Notes: generated by a model from the sequence alone, not told the origin. A DNA stretch of 64,000 nt from Pseudomonadota bacterium (GCA_016183985.1 JACPDN010000006.1:1178001-1242000), one strand, 5' to 3'. Shown: positions 38,380-48,041, numbered from the stretch's first letter. Program-made: numbers and translations.

Positions 38380-39288
38380 CTAGAGCAGCTTCGCCGGAAA
38401 GCCCGGCGCCCGCAGATCCGTTTTCAGCGCGTCTTCAAGGAGCTTCACGATCATCGGCGATTCGGCCTTGCCGCCATAGACGGCCTTGGCTTCGACATAG
38501 GTCTGGTTGGTGATCGAGGCGAGTTCCAGCGGCACGCCGAATTCGCGGCCAAAATTCAAGGCAAAGCCCAGATCCTTCAAGGCGAGGTCCATCGAGAAGC
38601 CGATATCGTAGGAGCCGTTGAGGATGAGCTGACCCTCGGTCTCATGGACGAAGGAGTTGCCTGACGAAGCCGCAATCGCCTGATAGGCCTGACCCAGGTC
38701 AAGGCCGCCGCGCTTGGCGAGCATCAAGGCCTCGCCCACGGCTTTCAAATGGATGAAGGCCAGCATGTTGGTGATGACCTTGATCACTGCTGCCGAACCC
38801 AGCGGCCCCATATGAAAGATCTTGCGGCCCATCTTCGCCAAAGCTGGCTGGTGGATGTCAAAGAGATCCTTGTCGCCGCCGGCCAGCACCGTGACCTCGC
38901 CGGTTGCCGCGAGATGAATGCCGCCGGTGATGGGCGATTCCAGGGTGCGGACGCCATGCTGCTTGGCCATGTCGGCAAAGCGCAGAATCTCGTCACGGCC
39001 GAGCGTGCCCATCTCGATCCAATGGCCGCCGTCGTCAAGGCCGGCAAGGATGCCGTCCTTGTCCGCGAGGACTTCCTGGGTGGCGCCGGGGCTGGGCAAA
39101 CAGGTGATGACGGTATCGACCTGTTCGGCAAGGCTCCGCGGGCAATCGGCCCATTTGGCACCGAGATCCAGCAAGGGCTTCGCCGATTCCTGGCGCAGAT
39201 CGTGGACGATGAGAGGGAAACCACCGCGCTGCAGGCTCGAGGCCAGATGCTGCCCGATATGGCCGAGACCGATGAAGCCGTAACGCAT
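38380..39288 (-). CDS. 3-hydroxyisobutyrate dehydrogenase family NAD(P)-dependent oxidoreductase
   Basis: MRYGFIGLGHIGQHLASSLQRGG; GPLGSAAVIKVITNML motif. Confidence 0.93.
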   Translation of the reverse strand: MRYGFIGLGHIGQHLASSLQRGGFPLIVHDLRQESAKPLLDLGAKWADCPRSLAEQVDTVITCLPSPGATQEVLADKDGILAGLDDGGHWIEMGTLGRDEILRFADMAKQHGVRTLESPITGGIHLAATGEVTVLAGGDKDLFDIHQPALAKMGRKIFHMGPLGSAAVIKVITNMLAFIHLKAVGEALMLAKRGGLDLGQAYQAIAASSGNSFVHETEGQLILNGSYDIGFSMDLALKDLGFALNFGREFGVPLELASITNQTYVEAKAVYGGKAESPMIVKLLEDALKTDLRAPGFPAKLL

Positions 39289-39353
39289 GTTATTCTCCCC
39301 ATTTCTTCTATTCCGTCATGGTCGGCGCAGGCCGACCATGACGAGAAGAAGTT

Positions 39354-40547
39354 CTATTGAATCACCCGATTCGTCATTTCCAAATGCAGATTCTTGCCGG
39401 TGTAAGGATGGGCCTTGGCCACATCTTCGTCGAGTTCGATCCCAAGACCCGGTTCGGTTGGTGGAATGACATAACCCTCCTCCCATTGCACCGGCTTCTT
39501 GATGATTTTGCCGAGGAAGCCGCCCCAGGTTTCGATGCTTTCGAGAATAAGGAAGTTGGGGCTCGCGGTCGCGAGATGGACATTGGCCATGCCGATGACC
39601 GGGCCCGCATAAAGATGCGGCGCTATTTGCGCGTAATAGGCCTCGGCCATGCTGGCGATCTTCTTGGCCTCCAGCAATCCCCCGACACGGCCCACCTGCA
39701 TTTGCAGGATGGAGGCGGCACGCTGTTCGAGCACGCGGGCGAATTCGTATTTGGTGACGAGGCGCTCGCCGGTCGCAATCGGAATCTTGGTGCCGCGTGC
39801 GACGAGAGCCATTTCCTCCGGCTTTTCCGGCGGGGTCGGCTCTTCGAACCAGAGCGGCTCGTATTTCTCGATGCGCTGGGCAAAGCGGATGGCGCCCGCC
39901 GTGGTGAACTGGCCATGCGTGCCAAAGAGAAGATCGGCCTTGGAACCGACGGCCTCACGGATGAGCCTGCAGAACTTCTCGCACAGATCCATCGATTCCA
40001 GCGAGGGCTGGCGCGGATCAAACGGCGAGTAAGGGGCGGCGGGATCGAATTTGATACCGGTAAAGCCCATCTTCACATAATGCGCGGCACGCTCGGCCGA
40101 GGCTTCCGGATTCCAATAGATGGAACTGTCCTGGCCCTTGGCGACATCCGGATAGATATAGGTGTAGGAGCGCAGACGCTCATGCACGCGGCCACCAAGG
40201 AGTTCGTAGACCGGCTTCCCCGTCGCCTTGCCCTTGATGTCCCAGAGAGCGATCTCGATGGCGGAGAGCACGCTCATCGCCGTCACATCGGGGCGCAATG
40301 TGTAGCCGGACCCGTAGGCAAGGCGCCACAGCTTCTCGATATGGAAGGGGTCCATCCCTTCGACATAGCGCTGATACATGTCCTCGATCGCCGCTACCAT
40401 CGTCTTCGGGCCGAAGGCGGTGCCGTAGACCTCGCCGAGGCCTTCGATGCCGCTATCGGTCACGAGCTTCACGAAGATGAAATACTGGCCGCCGAAGCAT
40501 GGCGGCGGATTGCCGACGACGAACGTCTTGAGACCGGTGATTTTCAT
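39354..40547 (-). CDS. Mandelate racemase/muconate lactonizing enzyme family protein
   Basis: SVLSAIEIALWDIKGKATGKPVYELLGG; LWFEEPTPPE. Confidence 0.92.
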   Translation of the reverse strand: MKITGLKTFVVGNPPPCFGGQYFIFVKLVTDSGIEGLGEVYGTAFGPKTMVAAIEDMYQRYVEGMDPFHIEKLWRLAYGSGYTLRPDVTAMSVLSAIEIALWDIKGKATGKPVYELLGGRVHERLRSYTYIYPDVAKGQDSSIYWNPEASAERAAHYVKMGFTGIKFDPAAPYSPFDPRQPSLESMDLCEKFCRLIREAVGSKADLLFGTHGQFTTAGAIRFAQRIEKYEPLWFEEPTPPEKPEEMALVARGTKIPIATGERLVTKYEFARVLEQRAASILQMQVGRVGGLLEAKKIASMAEAYYAQIAPHLYAGPVIGMANVHLATASPNFLILESIETWGGFLGKIIKKPVQWEEGYVIPPTEPGLGIELDEDVAKAHPYTGKNLHLEMTNRVIQ

Positions 40548-40578
40548 GGGAGCGGCTGTTTACCCGAGAGATAAGGGC

Positions 40579-40612
40579 GGTTGCGGGCCGCATAACCGAT
40601 CGGCCCGCAACC
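40579..40612 (-). terminator. 12-bp perfect hairpin between SBP and MR/MLE genes
   Basis: GGTTGCGGGCCG-CATAACCGAT-CGGCCCGCAACC; no clear T-tract, so may stabilise rather than terminate. Confidence 0.55.
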
Positions 40613-40627
40613 GGTCATTCGGGTCGC

Positions 40628-42211
40628 TTAGGCAAACCACCAGCGCTGGGTGATCTTCATGCCGTCGACGTCCCAGTTTGGAGCGACGAGATCGGGATGT
40701 GCAACGGTTTTAGCGCATGCGTTCATGTAATTATAGAACATAAGGACCGCGACGCCGCCGTCTTCTGCGACGATGTCCTGCATTTCACCATAGATCTCGG
40801 CGCGCTTCCCCTGATCGAGCTCACTGCGGCCCGCGGCCAGCAGCTTGTTGAATTGGTCGTTCTTCCAGAAGCTGTCGTTCCAGGCGGCATCCCCCGCATA
40901 GGCCGTCGAGAACATCAGATCCGGGGTCGGCCGGCCAGACCAATAGGACATGCACCAGGGCTTCTTCATCCACACGGCATCCCAATAGGCGTCGCCAGCC
41001 TCCTGGATCACGTTGATGTCGATGCCGCATTTCGAGGCCGATTCCTTCATCAGCTGCGCTGCGTCGACGGCACCGGCAAAGGCCGCATCGGAGGTCGAGA
41101 GATCGACCTTCAACGAGGTAAGACCCGCTTTGTTGAGGTGGAACTTCACCTTTTCCGGATCGAAGGCGTGCTTGACTTTCGGCTCCTTGAAGAAGGGCAC
41201 GCCGGAGGCGATCGGGTTGTCGTTGCCGACGGAGCCGTGGCCGCGCAGCACCTTCTTCACGATCTCTTCGCGGTCGATCGAATATTTCAGCGCCAGGCGC
41301 ACATCGACATTGTCGAAGGGTGCCACGGTGCAATTCATCGGCGCCACGTAGTGGGCGAAACCGGCGACCTCGGAGATGTCGATATTGCCGCCACGGGCCA
41401 TCATGTCGACCGTCTTCAGATCGACGCGGTCGATATAATCCACGTCGCCGCTGGCGAGGGCGTTGCTGCGCGCGACCACATCGGTGATGGCCTTGATCTC
41501 GATCTCATCGAAATAGGTTTCGCGATGATAATTGGCGTAACGCTTGCCTTCGGCACTGACGCCCGGCTGGTAGCGCCCCATGACATAGGGGCCGGTGCCG
41601 TCGCCGGATTGCCAATCCGCCTTGCCGTCTTTCGCCGGCATGATCGGCATGTGGTAGTCGGAAATGACGAAGGGAAAGTCGGCATTCCCTTCGCTCAAGG
41701 TAACGACGACCTTGTTCTTGCCGTCGGCCTTCACATCCGTGACGGCGGTCAGCAGCGATTTCGCCGCCGATTTCGATTCCGGCGCGCGGTGGTGATTGAT
41801 CGAACCGACGACGTCATCGGCATCGACCGATTTGCCGGAATGGAATTGGGTGCCGTTGCGCAAAGTGAAGACCCAGGTCTTGGCGTCCTTCGATGCTTCG
41901 AAGCCCTCGGCGAGATCGGGGACGACTTTGCCCTCCGGCGTCACCTCGGTGAGGCTGGAACGCAGCGACCCCCAACCATAGACACCGTTGAAAGTGTCCG
42001 GGAAGGTCGCGGGATCGAGCGTGTCGGTCGTGGCGCCGCTGCCCAGCGCCATGCGGAAGCGGCCACCCTTCTTCGGTTCGGCGCGGGCGGCCTTGGCGAA
42101 CATGGTTTGCGCGGTGGCGGCGGTGACGCCCGCCGCCATGGCGAGCTGAACGAAATCGCGGCGCGACATCTTCCCCTTCGCCGCCAGGCTGGTCATCGAC
42201 TTGATATCCAT
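40628..42211 (-). CDS. Family 5 (peptide/opine-type) ABC solute-binding protein with Tat signal
   Basis: KMSRRDFVQLAMAAGVTAATAQTMFAKAARA Tat-like leader; GGRFRMALGSGATTDTLDPATF. Confidence 0.92.
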   Translation of the reverse strand: MDIKSMTSLAAKGKMSRRDFVQLAMAAGVTAATAQTMFAKAARAEPKKGGRFRMALGSGATTDTLDPATFPDTFNGVYGWGSLRSSLTEVTPEGKVVPDLAEGFEASKDAKTWVFTLRNGTQFHSGKSVDADDVVGSINHHRAPESKSAAKSLLTAVTDVKADGKNKVVVTLSEGNADFPFVISDYHMPIMPAKDGKADWQSGDGTGPYVMGRYQPGVSAEGKRYANYHRETYFDEIEIKAITDVVARSNALASGDVDYIDRVDLKTVDMMARGGNIDISEVAGFAHYVAPMNCTVAPFDNVDVRLALKYSIDREEIVKKVLRGHGSVGNDNPIASGVPFFKEPKVKHAFDPEKVKFHLNKAGLTSLKVDLSTSDAAFAGAVDAAQLMKESASKCGIDINVIQEAGDAYWDAVWMKKPWCMSYWSGRPTPDLMFSTAYAGDAAWNDSFWKNDQFNKLLAAGRSELDQGKRAEIYGEMQDIVAEDGGVAVLMFYNYMNACAKTVAHPDLVAPNWDVDGMKITQRWWFA

Positions 42212-42385
42212 GGAGCTTTTCTCCCCTGCATTTGCGGTTTCTGAATTGGCACGCAGCCACATCGTCGCCTTATCAAAGAGGCGGCGATGTGGGCGGCTGC
42301 GCGCATTGCAGCGCTTGACAGGATCAAAAATCAAACGATGTATTATGGGCCTAAGACCTCATTTTATTTGTCGCTGATCTGTCCC

Positions 42386-43327
42386 ATGTCTTATCGCCTG
42401 CCCCCACTTCCCTGGTTGCGCGCCTTTGAGGCCTCGGCGCGGCGCGGTTCTTTTGCCGCCGCCGCCGACGAATTGAGCCTGACCCCGGCGGCGGTCAGCC
42501 ACCAGATGCGCTCGCTGGAACAGGAACTGGGCTATCCGCTGTTCGAGCGCCTGGCGCGGGGCTTGCGCCTCACCGATCTCGGCAAGGCCTATCTGGTGCC
42601 GGTCAGGCAGGCCTTCAGCGAATTGTCCATCTCGACCTTGAGCATTTTCGGCCCCGAGGGTGAGACGACGCTGAATGTGCGCGTGCCCGTCTCCTTCGCG
42701 GTGCTGTGGATGACGCCGCGCTTGAAGCGTTTTGCCAAGGCGCATCCCGGCATCCGCCTGCGCCTCTTTTCAGCGATCTGGGCCGATGCGCTGCCGGCCG
42801 ACAAGGCCGATATCGACATCCGCTTCGGCTATGGCAATTGGCCGGGATCGGCGGCGCAGCTGCTGGTCAACGACCCCATCGTGCTGGTGACGGCGCGCGG
42901 CTCGCGCATCAAATCGGTGCGCGATATCGGCGAAGCTGAGATGGTGCAGATCATGGGGGTCGAAAGCGATTGGCTGCATCTCTTCGAGGCGGCAGGCATG
43001 GAACTGCCCAAGGGCGGCGCCGGCATTTCGGTCGATACCAGCCTGGCGGCGCTGGAGATCGTGGCCTCCGGCCATGGTGCGGCGCTGGTTCTGTCGCGCT
43101 TTGCCCAGGCCTTCGAAGCGATGGGCAAGGTCGAGCGGGTCAAGGGCGTCGAACTGCCGCACGACCAATCGCATTACCTGCTCACCACGCAGAGCGCGGA
43201 CGCGCCGCGCGCCGAGGCGCTGCTCTTCATTGATTGGCTGCGTCACGAATTGGCGGCGGAGGCCGCACAACAGATGAAAGGCAAGGCGGCCGCAAGCGGG
43301 CGCCGACGGAGATCCCATGGGAAGTGA
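42386..43327 (+). CDS. LysR family transcriptional regulator (GcvA-like)
   Basis: LPPLPWLRAFEASARRGSFAAAADELSLTPAAVSHQMRSLEQELG; ORF-track start 42287 trimmed. Confidence 0.94.
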   Translation: MSYRLPPLPWLRAFEASARRGSFAAAADELSLTPAAVSHQMRSLEQELGYPLFERLARGLRLTDLGKAYLVPVRQAFSELSISTLSIFGPEGETTLNVRVPVSFAVLWMTPRLKRFAKAHPGIRLRLFSAIWADALPADKADIDIRFGYGNWPGSAAQLLVNDPIVLVTARGSRIKSVRDIGEAEMVQIMGVESDWLHLFEAAGMELPKGGAGISVDTSLAALEIVASGHGAALVLSRFAQAFEAMGKVERVKGVELPHDQSHYLLTTQSADAPRAEALLFIDWLRHELAAEAAQQMKGKAAASGRRRRSHGK

Positions 43328-43328
43328 T

Positions 43329-44948
43329 ATGAACAACGCCGATTACGTCATTGTGGGCGGCGGCTCGGCCGGTTGCGTGATGGCGGCGCGCCTCAGCGAG
43401 AACGGGCGGCACAAGGTGCTGCTGATCGAGGCCGGCCCCAGCGACCGGCGTTTCGATATCGACGTGCCGGTGGGCTATGCGCGCACCTATTTCGACGCCC
43501 GCGTCAATTGGATGTTCAACAGCGCGCCGGTGCCGGCGCTGGGCGATCGCGTGGTCTATTACCCGCGCGGCAAAGTGCTGGGCGGCTCCGGCTCGATCAA
43601 CGCCATGGTCTTTGCGCGGGGGCAGCCGGAAGATTTCGAGGAATGGGAGAAGGTCGGCAATCAGGGCTGGGGCTGGCGCGACGTGCTGCCTTTCTACAAG
43701 AAGATGGAGACCCATGATTTTGGCGCCGGCGAGTTGCATGGCGGCGACGGGCCGATGCATGTGACGCAGATGGGCCGCGACACGCATCCCATCTGCGAGA
43801 CCTTCTTCAAGGCGGCCGAGGAGCTGGGTTTCAAGCATTTGCAGGATTTGAACGGTGCCGAGACCGAAGGCGTCGGGCATTACCAGGTCAATATAAAAAA
43901 AGGCCAGCGGCATTCATCGGCCAAGGCCTATCTGCGGCCCGCCTTGAAGCGCGGCAATCTCGAGGTGATCACCGGCGCGCAAGTGCTGAAGATCCTCATT
44001 GAGGGGAAGCGCGCTGTGGGTGTGCGCCTGCGTCGCGACGGCGTCGTGCAGGACGTGCGAGCGCAACGCGAGGTGATCCTCTCGGCCGGCGCCATCGGCT
44101 CGCCGCATCTGCTGCTGCTTTCCGGCGTCGGCGCGGCGGTAGACTTGCAGGCGCAAGGTATCGAGGTGATCCATGATTTGCCGATGGTCGGGCAGAATCT
44201 GATGGATCACATATGCTACGACCACTATTTCGAAGCGACGGTGCCGACGCTGAATTCGGAGCTTGGCAACTGGTTCGGCAAGATCAAGGCCGGCGCGCAA
44301 TATGCCTTGCTGCGGCGGGGGCCACTCGCCGGAAGCCTCAACCAGGCGGGTGGTTTCGTGCGCTCCTCACCGACACGCGAGCGGCCGAATATCCAGCTCT
44401 ATTTTTGCCCGCTCGCCTATGAGAAGGCGTCGCCGGAGAGTCGCGAGCTGATCATTGTGCGCTCAACACCGGCATTCTCGCTCAGCGCCTCGCCTTGCCG
44501 GCCGAAGAGTCGCGGATATTTGCGCCTGAAATCGTCCGACGCCAGTGTGGCGCCGGAGATCCAGCCCAATCTGCTGTCGCATCCGGATGACATGACGGAG
44601 ATCGTGGAGGCAGCGCATCTGATGCGGCGCCTCTCCAACACCAAGGCGCTGGGCGGCATCATCCGCCTGGAAACGAAACCGGGATTGCACACGCAATCGG
44701 ACAAGGATTTCGAAGCTTACGTGAAGGAAGCGACCTACTCGATCTTCCATCCCAGCGGCACCTGCCGCATGGGCGCGAGTGCCGCCGATTCCGTGGTGGA
44801 TTCACGCCTGCGCGTGCATGGGCTTCAAGGCTTGCGCGTCATCGATTCCGCGATCTTCCCCAGCATCCCGTCGGCCAACACCAACGCGCCGACCATGATG
44901 GTGGCGGAAAAGGGCGCAGCGTTCATTCTGGGTGAGGATAATAGGTAG
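43329..44948 (+). CDS. GMC family FAD-dependent oxidoreductase (choline dehydrogenase-like)
   Basis: ADYVIVGGGSAGCVMAARLSENGRHKVLLIEAG; GKVLGGSGSINAMVFARGQ. Confidence 0.95.
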   Translation: MNNADYVIVGGGSAGCVMAARLSENGRHKVLLIEAGPSDRRFDIDVPVGYARTYFDARVNWMFNSAPVPALGDRVVYYPRGKVLGGSGSINAMVFARGQPEDFEEWEKVGNQGWGWRDVLPFYKKMETHDFGAGELHGGDGPMHVTQMGRDTHPICETFFKAAEELGFKHLQDLNGAETEGVGHYQVNIKKGQRHSSAKAYLRPALKRGNLEVITGAQVLKILIEGKRAVGVRLRRDGVVQDVRAQREVILSAGAIGSPHLLLLSGVGAAVDLQAQGIEVIHDLPMVGQNLMDHICYDHYFEATVPTLNSELGNWFGKIKAGAQYALLRRGPLAGSLNQAGGFVRSSPTRERPNIQLYFCPLAYEKASPESRELIIVRSTPAFSLSASPCRPKSRGYLRLKSSDASVAPEIQPNLLSHPDDMTEIVEAAHLMRRLSNTKALGGIIRLETKPGLHTQSDKDFEAYVKEATYSIFHPSGTCRMGASAADSVVDSRLRVHGLQGLRVIDSAIFPSIPSANTNAPTMMVAEKGAAFILGEDNR

Positions 44949-44964
44949 CTTGGCGAGAGTCATC

Positions 44965-45078
44965 GCTTACCCCCCACCCTACCCTCCCCCTAAAGGGAGA
45001 GGGTTTAAAGCGAGGAGATGGTGCGAACTCCACATCGTCCTCTCCCCCTTTAGGGGGAGAGTTAGAGAGGGGGGCTCT
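44965..45078. repeat. Intergenic inverted repeat (CCTCCCCCTAAAGGGAGAGGG ... CCTCTCCCCCTTTAGGGGGAGAG)
   Basis: Seen directly at convergent gene junction. Confidence 0.7.
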
Positions 45079-47129
45079 CAGATCGCCTTCGTCGCCTCAT
45101 TGAGCCAGGCGAGGTCGCTGCCGGTGAGCTGCGGCGCCAGGGCCGCGCGGACTCTGGCGTGATAGGCGTTGAGCCAGGCGATTTCTTCCGCCGTCATGAG
45201 CTTCTTCTCGATCGCGTTGAGGTCGATCGGCGCCAGGGTCAGGGTTTCGAATTCCAGCCAGTCGGCATTGTCCTTCACTTCCCGCACGACAACGAGATTC
45301 TCGATGCGGATGCCGAATTCGCCTTCCTTGTAATAGCCGGGCTCGTTCGAGACGATCATGCCGGGCTCGAGCGCCACGCGGTTCGGCACCTTCGATATGC
45401 GCTGCGGGCCTTCATGCACGGAGAGATATGAGCCGACACCGTGGCCGGTGCCGTGATCGTAATCGAGCCCCACATCCCAAAGCGGTTTCCTGGCCAGGGC
45501 ATCGAGTGCCGAGCCGGTGGTGCCTTTGGGGAAGCGTGCGGTGCCCAGCGCGATATGGCCTTTCAGCACACGGGTGAAACACTCCTTCATCTCCTGCGTC
45601 ACCGTACCCACGGCGATGGTGCGGGTGATGTCGGTGGTGCCGTCGAGATATTGCCCACCGGAATCGATCAGGTAGAGCGAGTTCACGGGGATCTCGCGCT
45701 GCGTTTCCGGCATCGCCTTGTAATGGCAGATGGCGCCGTTGGGGCCGGCCGCCGAGATGCTGTCGAAAGAGAGATTGCGGAAGTAGTCGTTGCCGTGACG
45801 GAAGGCTGCCAGCTGGTCCGAGGCCTCGATCTCCTTGAGGCCGCCTTTCGGCGCACGCTCGGCAATCCAGGCGAGATAGCGGGCGACCGAAGCGCCGTCG
45901 CGGGTATGGGCGTTGCGCGAGCCCTGCACCTCGATCTCGTTCTTCGCGGCCTTGGGGAGCGCGCAGACACATTCGCCGACGCTCACCCGCGCGCCGGATT
46001 TCGCGAGATTGTCGTAGACCCATTCCGAGGTGGTCGCGGCATCGATGGCGACGACCGATTTCGCTTCACCCAGTGCCTTCAAACCGGCTTCGAAAGCGTC
46101 GGGCGCCGCCACCGCGACCTCGTTGCCCAGATGCGTGAGCGCCTGGGGCGTCAGCTTGCGGCGGTCCATATAAAGATCGACGCGGGCGTCGTCATGAAGC
46201 ACGGCGAAGCCGAGCGCGAACGGTGTGCGCGGCACGTCGGCGCCGCGGATGTTGAGCAGCCAGCAGAGGGAATCCGGGCCGGAGATGATCGCAGCCGCCT
46301 TCCCTTCCGCCTTCAGCCTGGCAGCGAGGGCGCGCCGTTTCTCGGCAGAACCCTCGCCGGCAAACTTCATGTCATGCGGCAGGACGGGTGAAATGGGATC
46401 GGCGGGTCGGCCGGCCCAGATCTCGTCGACCGGGTTCCTTGCGACCGCCACCAGCTCCGCCCCGGCGCGCTTGGCGGCCGCACGGAAGCGGCCCGCCTGG
46501 TCCGGCGTGAAGAGCTTGGGATCGAAGCCGATCTTCTGCCCCGGCTTCATCTCGGCAGCGATATAGAGGTCGGCCGGCTCAGTCACCAGATGACGATATA
46601 TATAGAGCGACGGGTCGACCTGATCCTTCACCTGGATGGTGTAGCGGCCGTCGACAAAGATCGCGGCCTTGTCTTTAAGGACCACCGCCATGCCGGCCGA
46701 GCCGGTGAAGTTGGAGATATAGGCGAGGCGCTCGGCATTCTTGGGAACATATTCCCCTTGATGATCGTCGGCGCGGCCGATGATGAAGCCGTCGAGGCCT
46801 TGGCGCTTCAATGCCTCACGCAAGAGGGTGAGGCGGGCGGCGATGGGCTGACCTTGCGTCTGGGCGGAGCGAGATTCCTTTTCCCGCCGGAAGGCCTGCA
46901 GCTGGGCGACCAAGGCCGGGCTCGGGTTATCCGCCACCAGATCCATCCAGGCATCCGGCCGCTCGCCCGCCGGCGCCGCCGCGATCCCCGGCAAAAGTTC
47001 AGTAAGGGCGTTAATACTTAAGTGCGCCTGGTGCTTTTTGAGCAGCCCGCTAAGCGCGTCATCCCCTTGATAGGTCTCGCGGCAAGCTGAATCCGGGGAA
47101 GTTACCATCTTGATCTCCAAATTAACCAT
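45078..47129 (-). CDS. Aminopeptidase P family (M24B) protein with N-terminal extension
   Basis: RLTLLREALKRQGLDGFIIGRADDHQGEYVPKNAERLAYISNFTGSAG; GHGVGSYLSVHEGPQRI; exact start uncertain. Confidence 0.9.
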   Translation of the reverse strand: MVNLEIKMVTSPDSACRETYQGDDALSGLLKKHQAHLSINALTELLPGIAAAPAGERPDAWMDLVADNPSPALVAQLQAFRREKESRSAQTQGQPIAARLTLLREALKRQGLDGFIIGRADDHQGEYVPKNAERLAYISNFTGSAGMAVVLKDKAAIFVDGRYTIQVKDQVDPSLYIYRHLVTEPADLYIAAEMKPGQKIGFDPKLFTPDQAGRFRAAAKRAGAELVAVARNPVDEIWAGRPADPISPVLPHDMKFAGEGSAEKRRALAARLKAEGKAAAIISGPDSLCWLLNIRGADVPRTPFALGFAVLHDDARVDLYMDRRKLTPQALTHLGNEVAVAAPDAFEAGLKALGEAKSVVAIDAATTSEWVYDNLAKSGARVSVGECVCALPKAAKNEIEVQGSRNAHTRDGASVARYLAWIAERAPKGGLKEIEASDQLAAFRHGNDYFRNLSFDSISAAGPNGAICHYKAMPETQREIPVNSLYLIDSGGQYLDGTTDITRTIAVGTVTQEMKECFTRVLKGHIALGTARFPKGTTGSALDALARKPLWDVGLDYDHGTGHGVGSYLSVHEGPQRISKVPNRVALEPGMIVSNEPGYYKEGEFGIRIENLVVVREVKDNADWLEFETLTLAPIDLNAIEKKLMTAEEIAWLNAYHARVRAALAPQLTGSDLAWLNEATKAI

Positions 47130-47348
47130 AAATGCTGTGACAGCTAAGTCACTATACCGTCTTAATTAGTTCTTAGTGATATGCATCACACTGCCATCTT
47201 GGCCGTTTTGCATGCGTCAGATGCATTGCTGCGATGCGGCGAAACCACTACTAAACGGGTCGGGTAAAGCCTATGTTCAATCTGTCCGCACAACAGAAGT
47301 GATGGCAACGGTGCCATCTGAACTTAAGAGCCGGATTGGAAGGTTACT

Positions 47349-48005
47349 ATGAATCGGATCGTGATCAATCAGAACGTGGCGTCGAACGTGGCCCTCGCGC
47401 CTGCCGCCACCAAGGAAATCGGCCTCGCTGCTTTCGCGCGCTTTGGCCGTGCCATCTCCAGCGCCGTGCGCCGCACCTATGCGCGCATCCAGCTGGAAAA
47501 CGAACTCTACGCCCTCGACGATCGTTCGCTGAACGACATCGGCGTGGGCCGTGGCTCCATCCCGGCGCTGGCGCGCGAAGCCCTGCCGGCCGGTGACGAG
47601 AGCCTCTTCGCGGAATTCAGCCGCCTCGTCGTCAACGGTGTCCTCCGTCCGGCGATCGACTGGAACCGTCGCCGCAAGGCCCGTGCGACCCTCGAGGCGC
47701 TCGATGACCGGTTGCTGGCCGATATCGGCCTCGCCCGTTTCGAGATCGAGGCTCACGTGGCCCGTCTCTCCGGCGCCATCAACGGCCCGCTCCCCGCGGC
47801 CGTCCAGGCGATGGAAGAAGACGTGACCGCGCCGCTCAAGGCCTGGTCTGCGGCCCGTGCCACCGCGAAGGAATTGTCGCGCCTGACCGATCGCCAGTTG
47901 ATGGATATCGGCGTCATCCGCGGCGACATCGACGAGTTGGCCGGCAACCTCGCCGAGCGTGGCCTTGCTGCCAACAGCAACGCCCTCGCCCCGAAGGCCG
48001 CCTAA
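47349..48005 (+). CDS. Protein with three DUF1127-like motifs
   Basis: ALDDRSLNDIGVGRGSI, ALDDRLLADIGLARFEI, RLTDRQLMDIGVIRGDI. Confidence 0.82.
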   Translation: MNRIVINQNVASNVALAPAATKEIGLAAFARFGRAISSAVRRTYARIQLENELYALDDRSLNDIGVGRGSIPALAREALPAGDESLFAEFSRLVVNGVLRPAIDWNRRRKARATLEALDDRLLADIGLARFEIEAHVARLSGAINGPLPAAVQAMEEDVTAPLKAWSAARATAKELSRLTDRQLMDIGVIRGDIDELAGNLAERGLAANSNALAPKAA

Positions 48006-48041
48006 AAGTACGACTACTGAGTTTCCCCTAAGTAGTGCGCC

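Noticed and set aside
40697-42244. 515 aa plus-strand ORF antisense to the SBP
   Set aside because: Shadow ORF.
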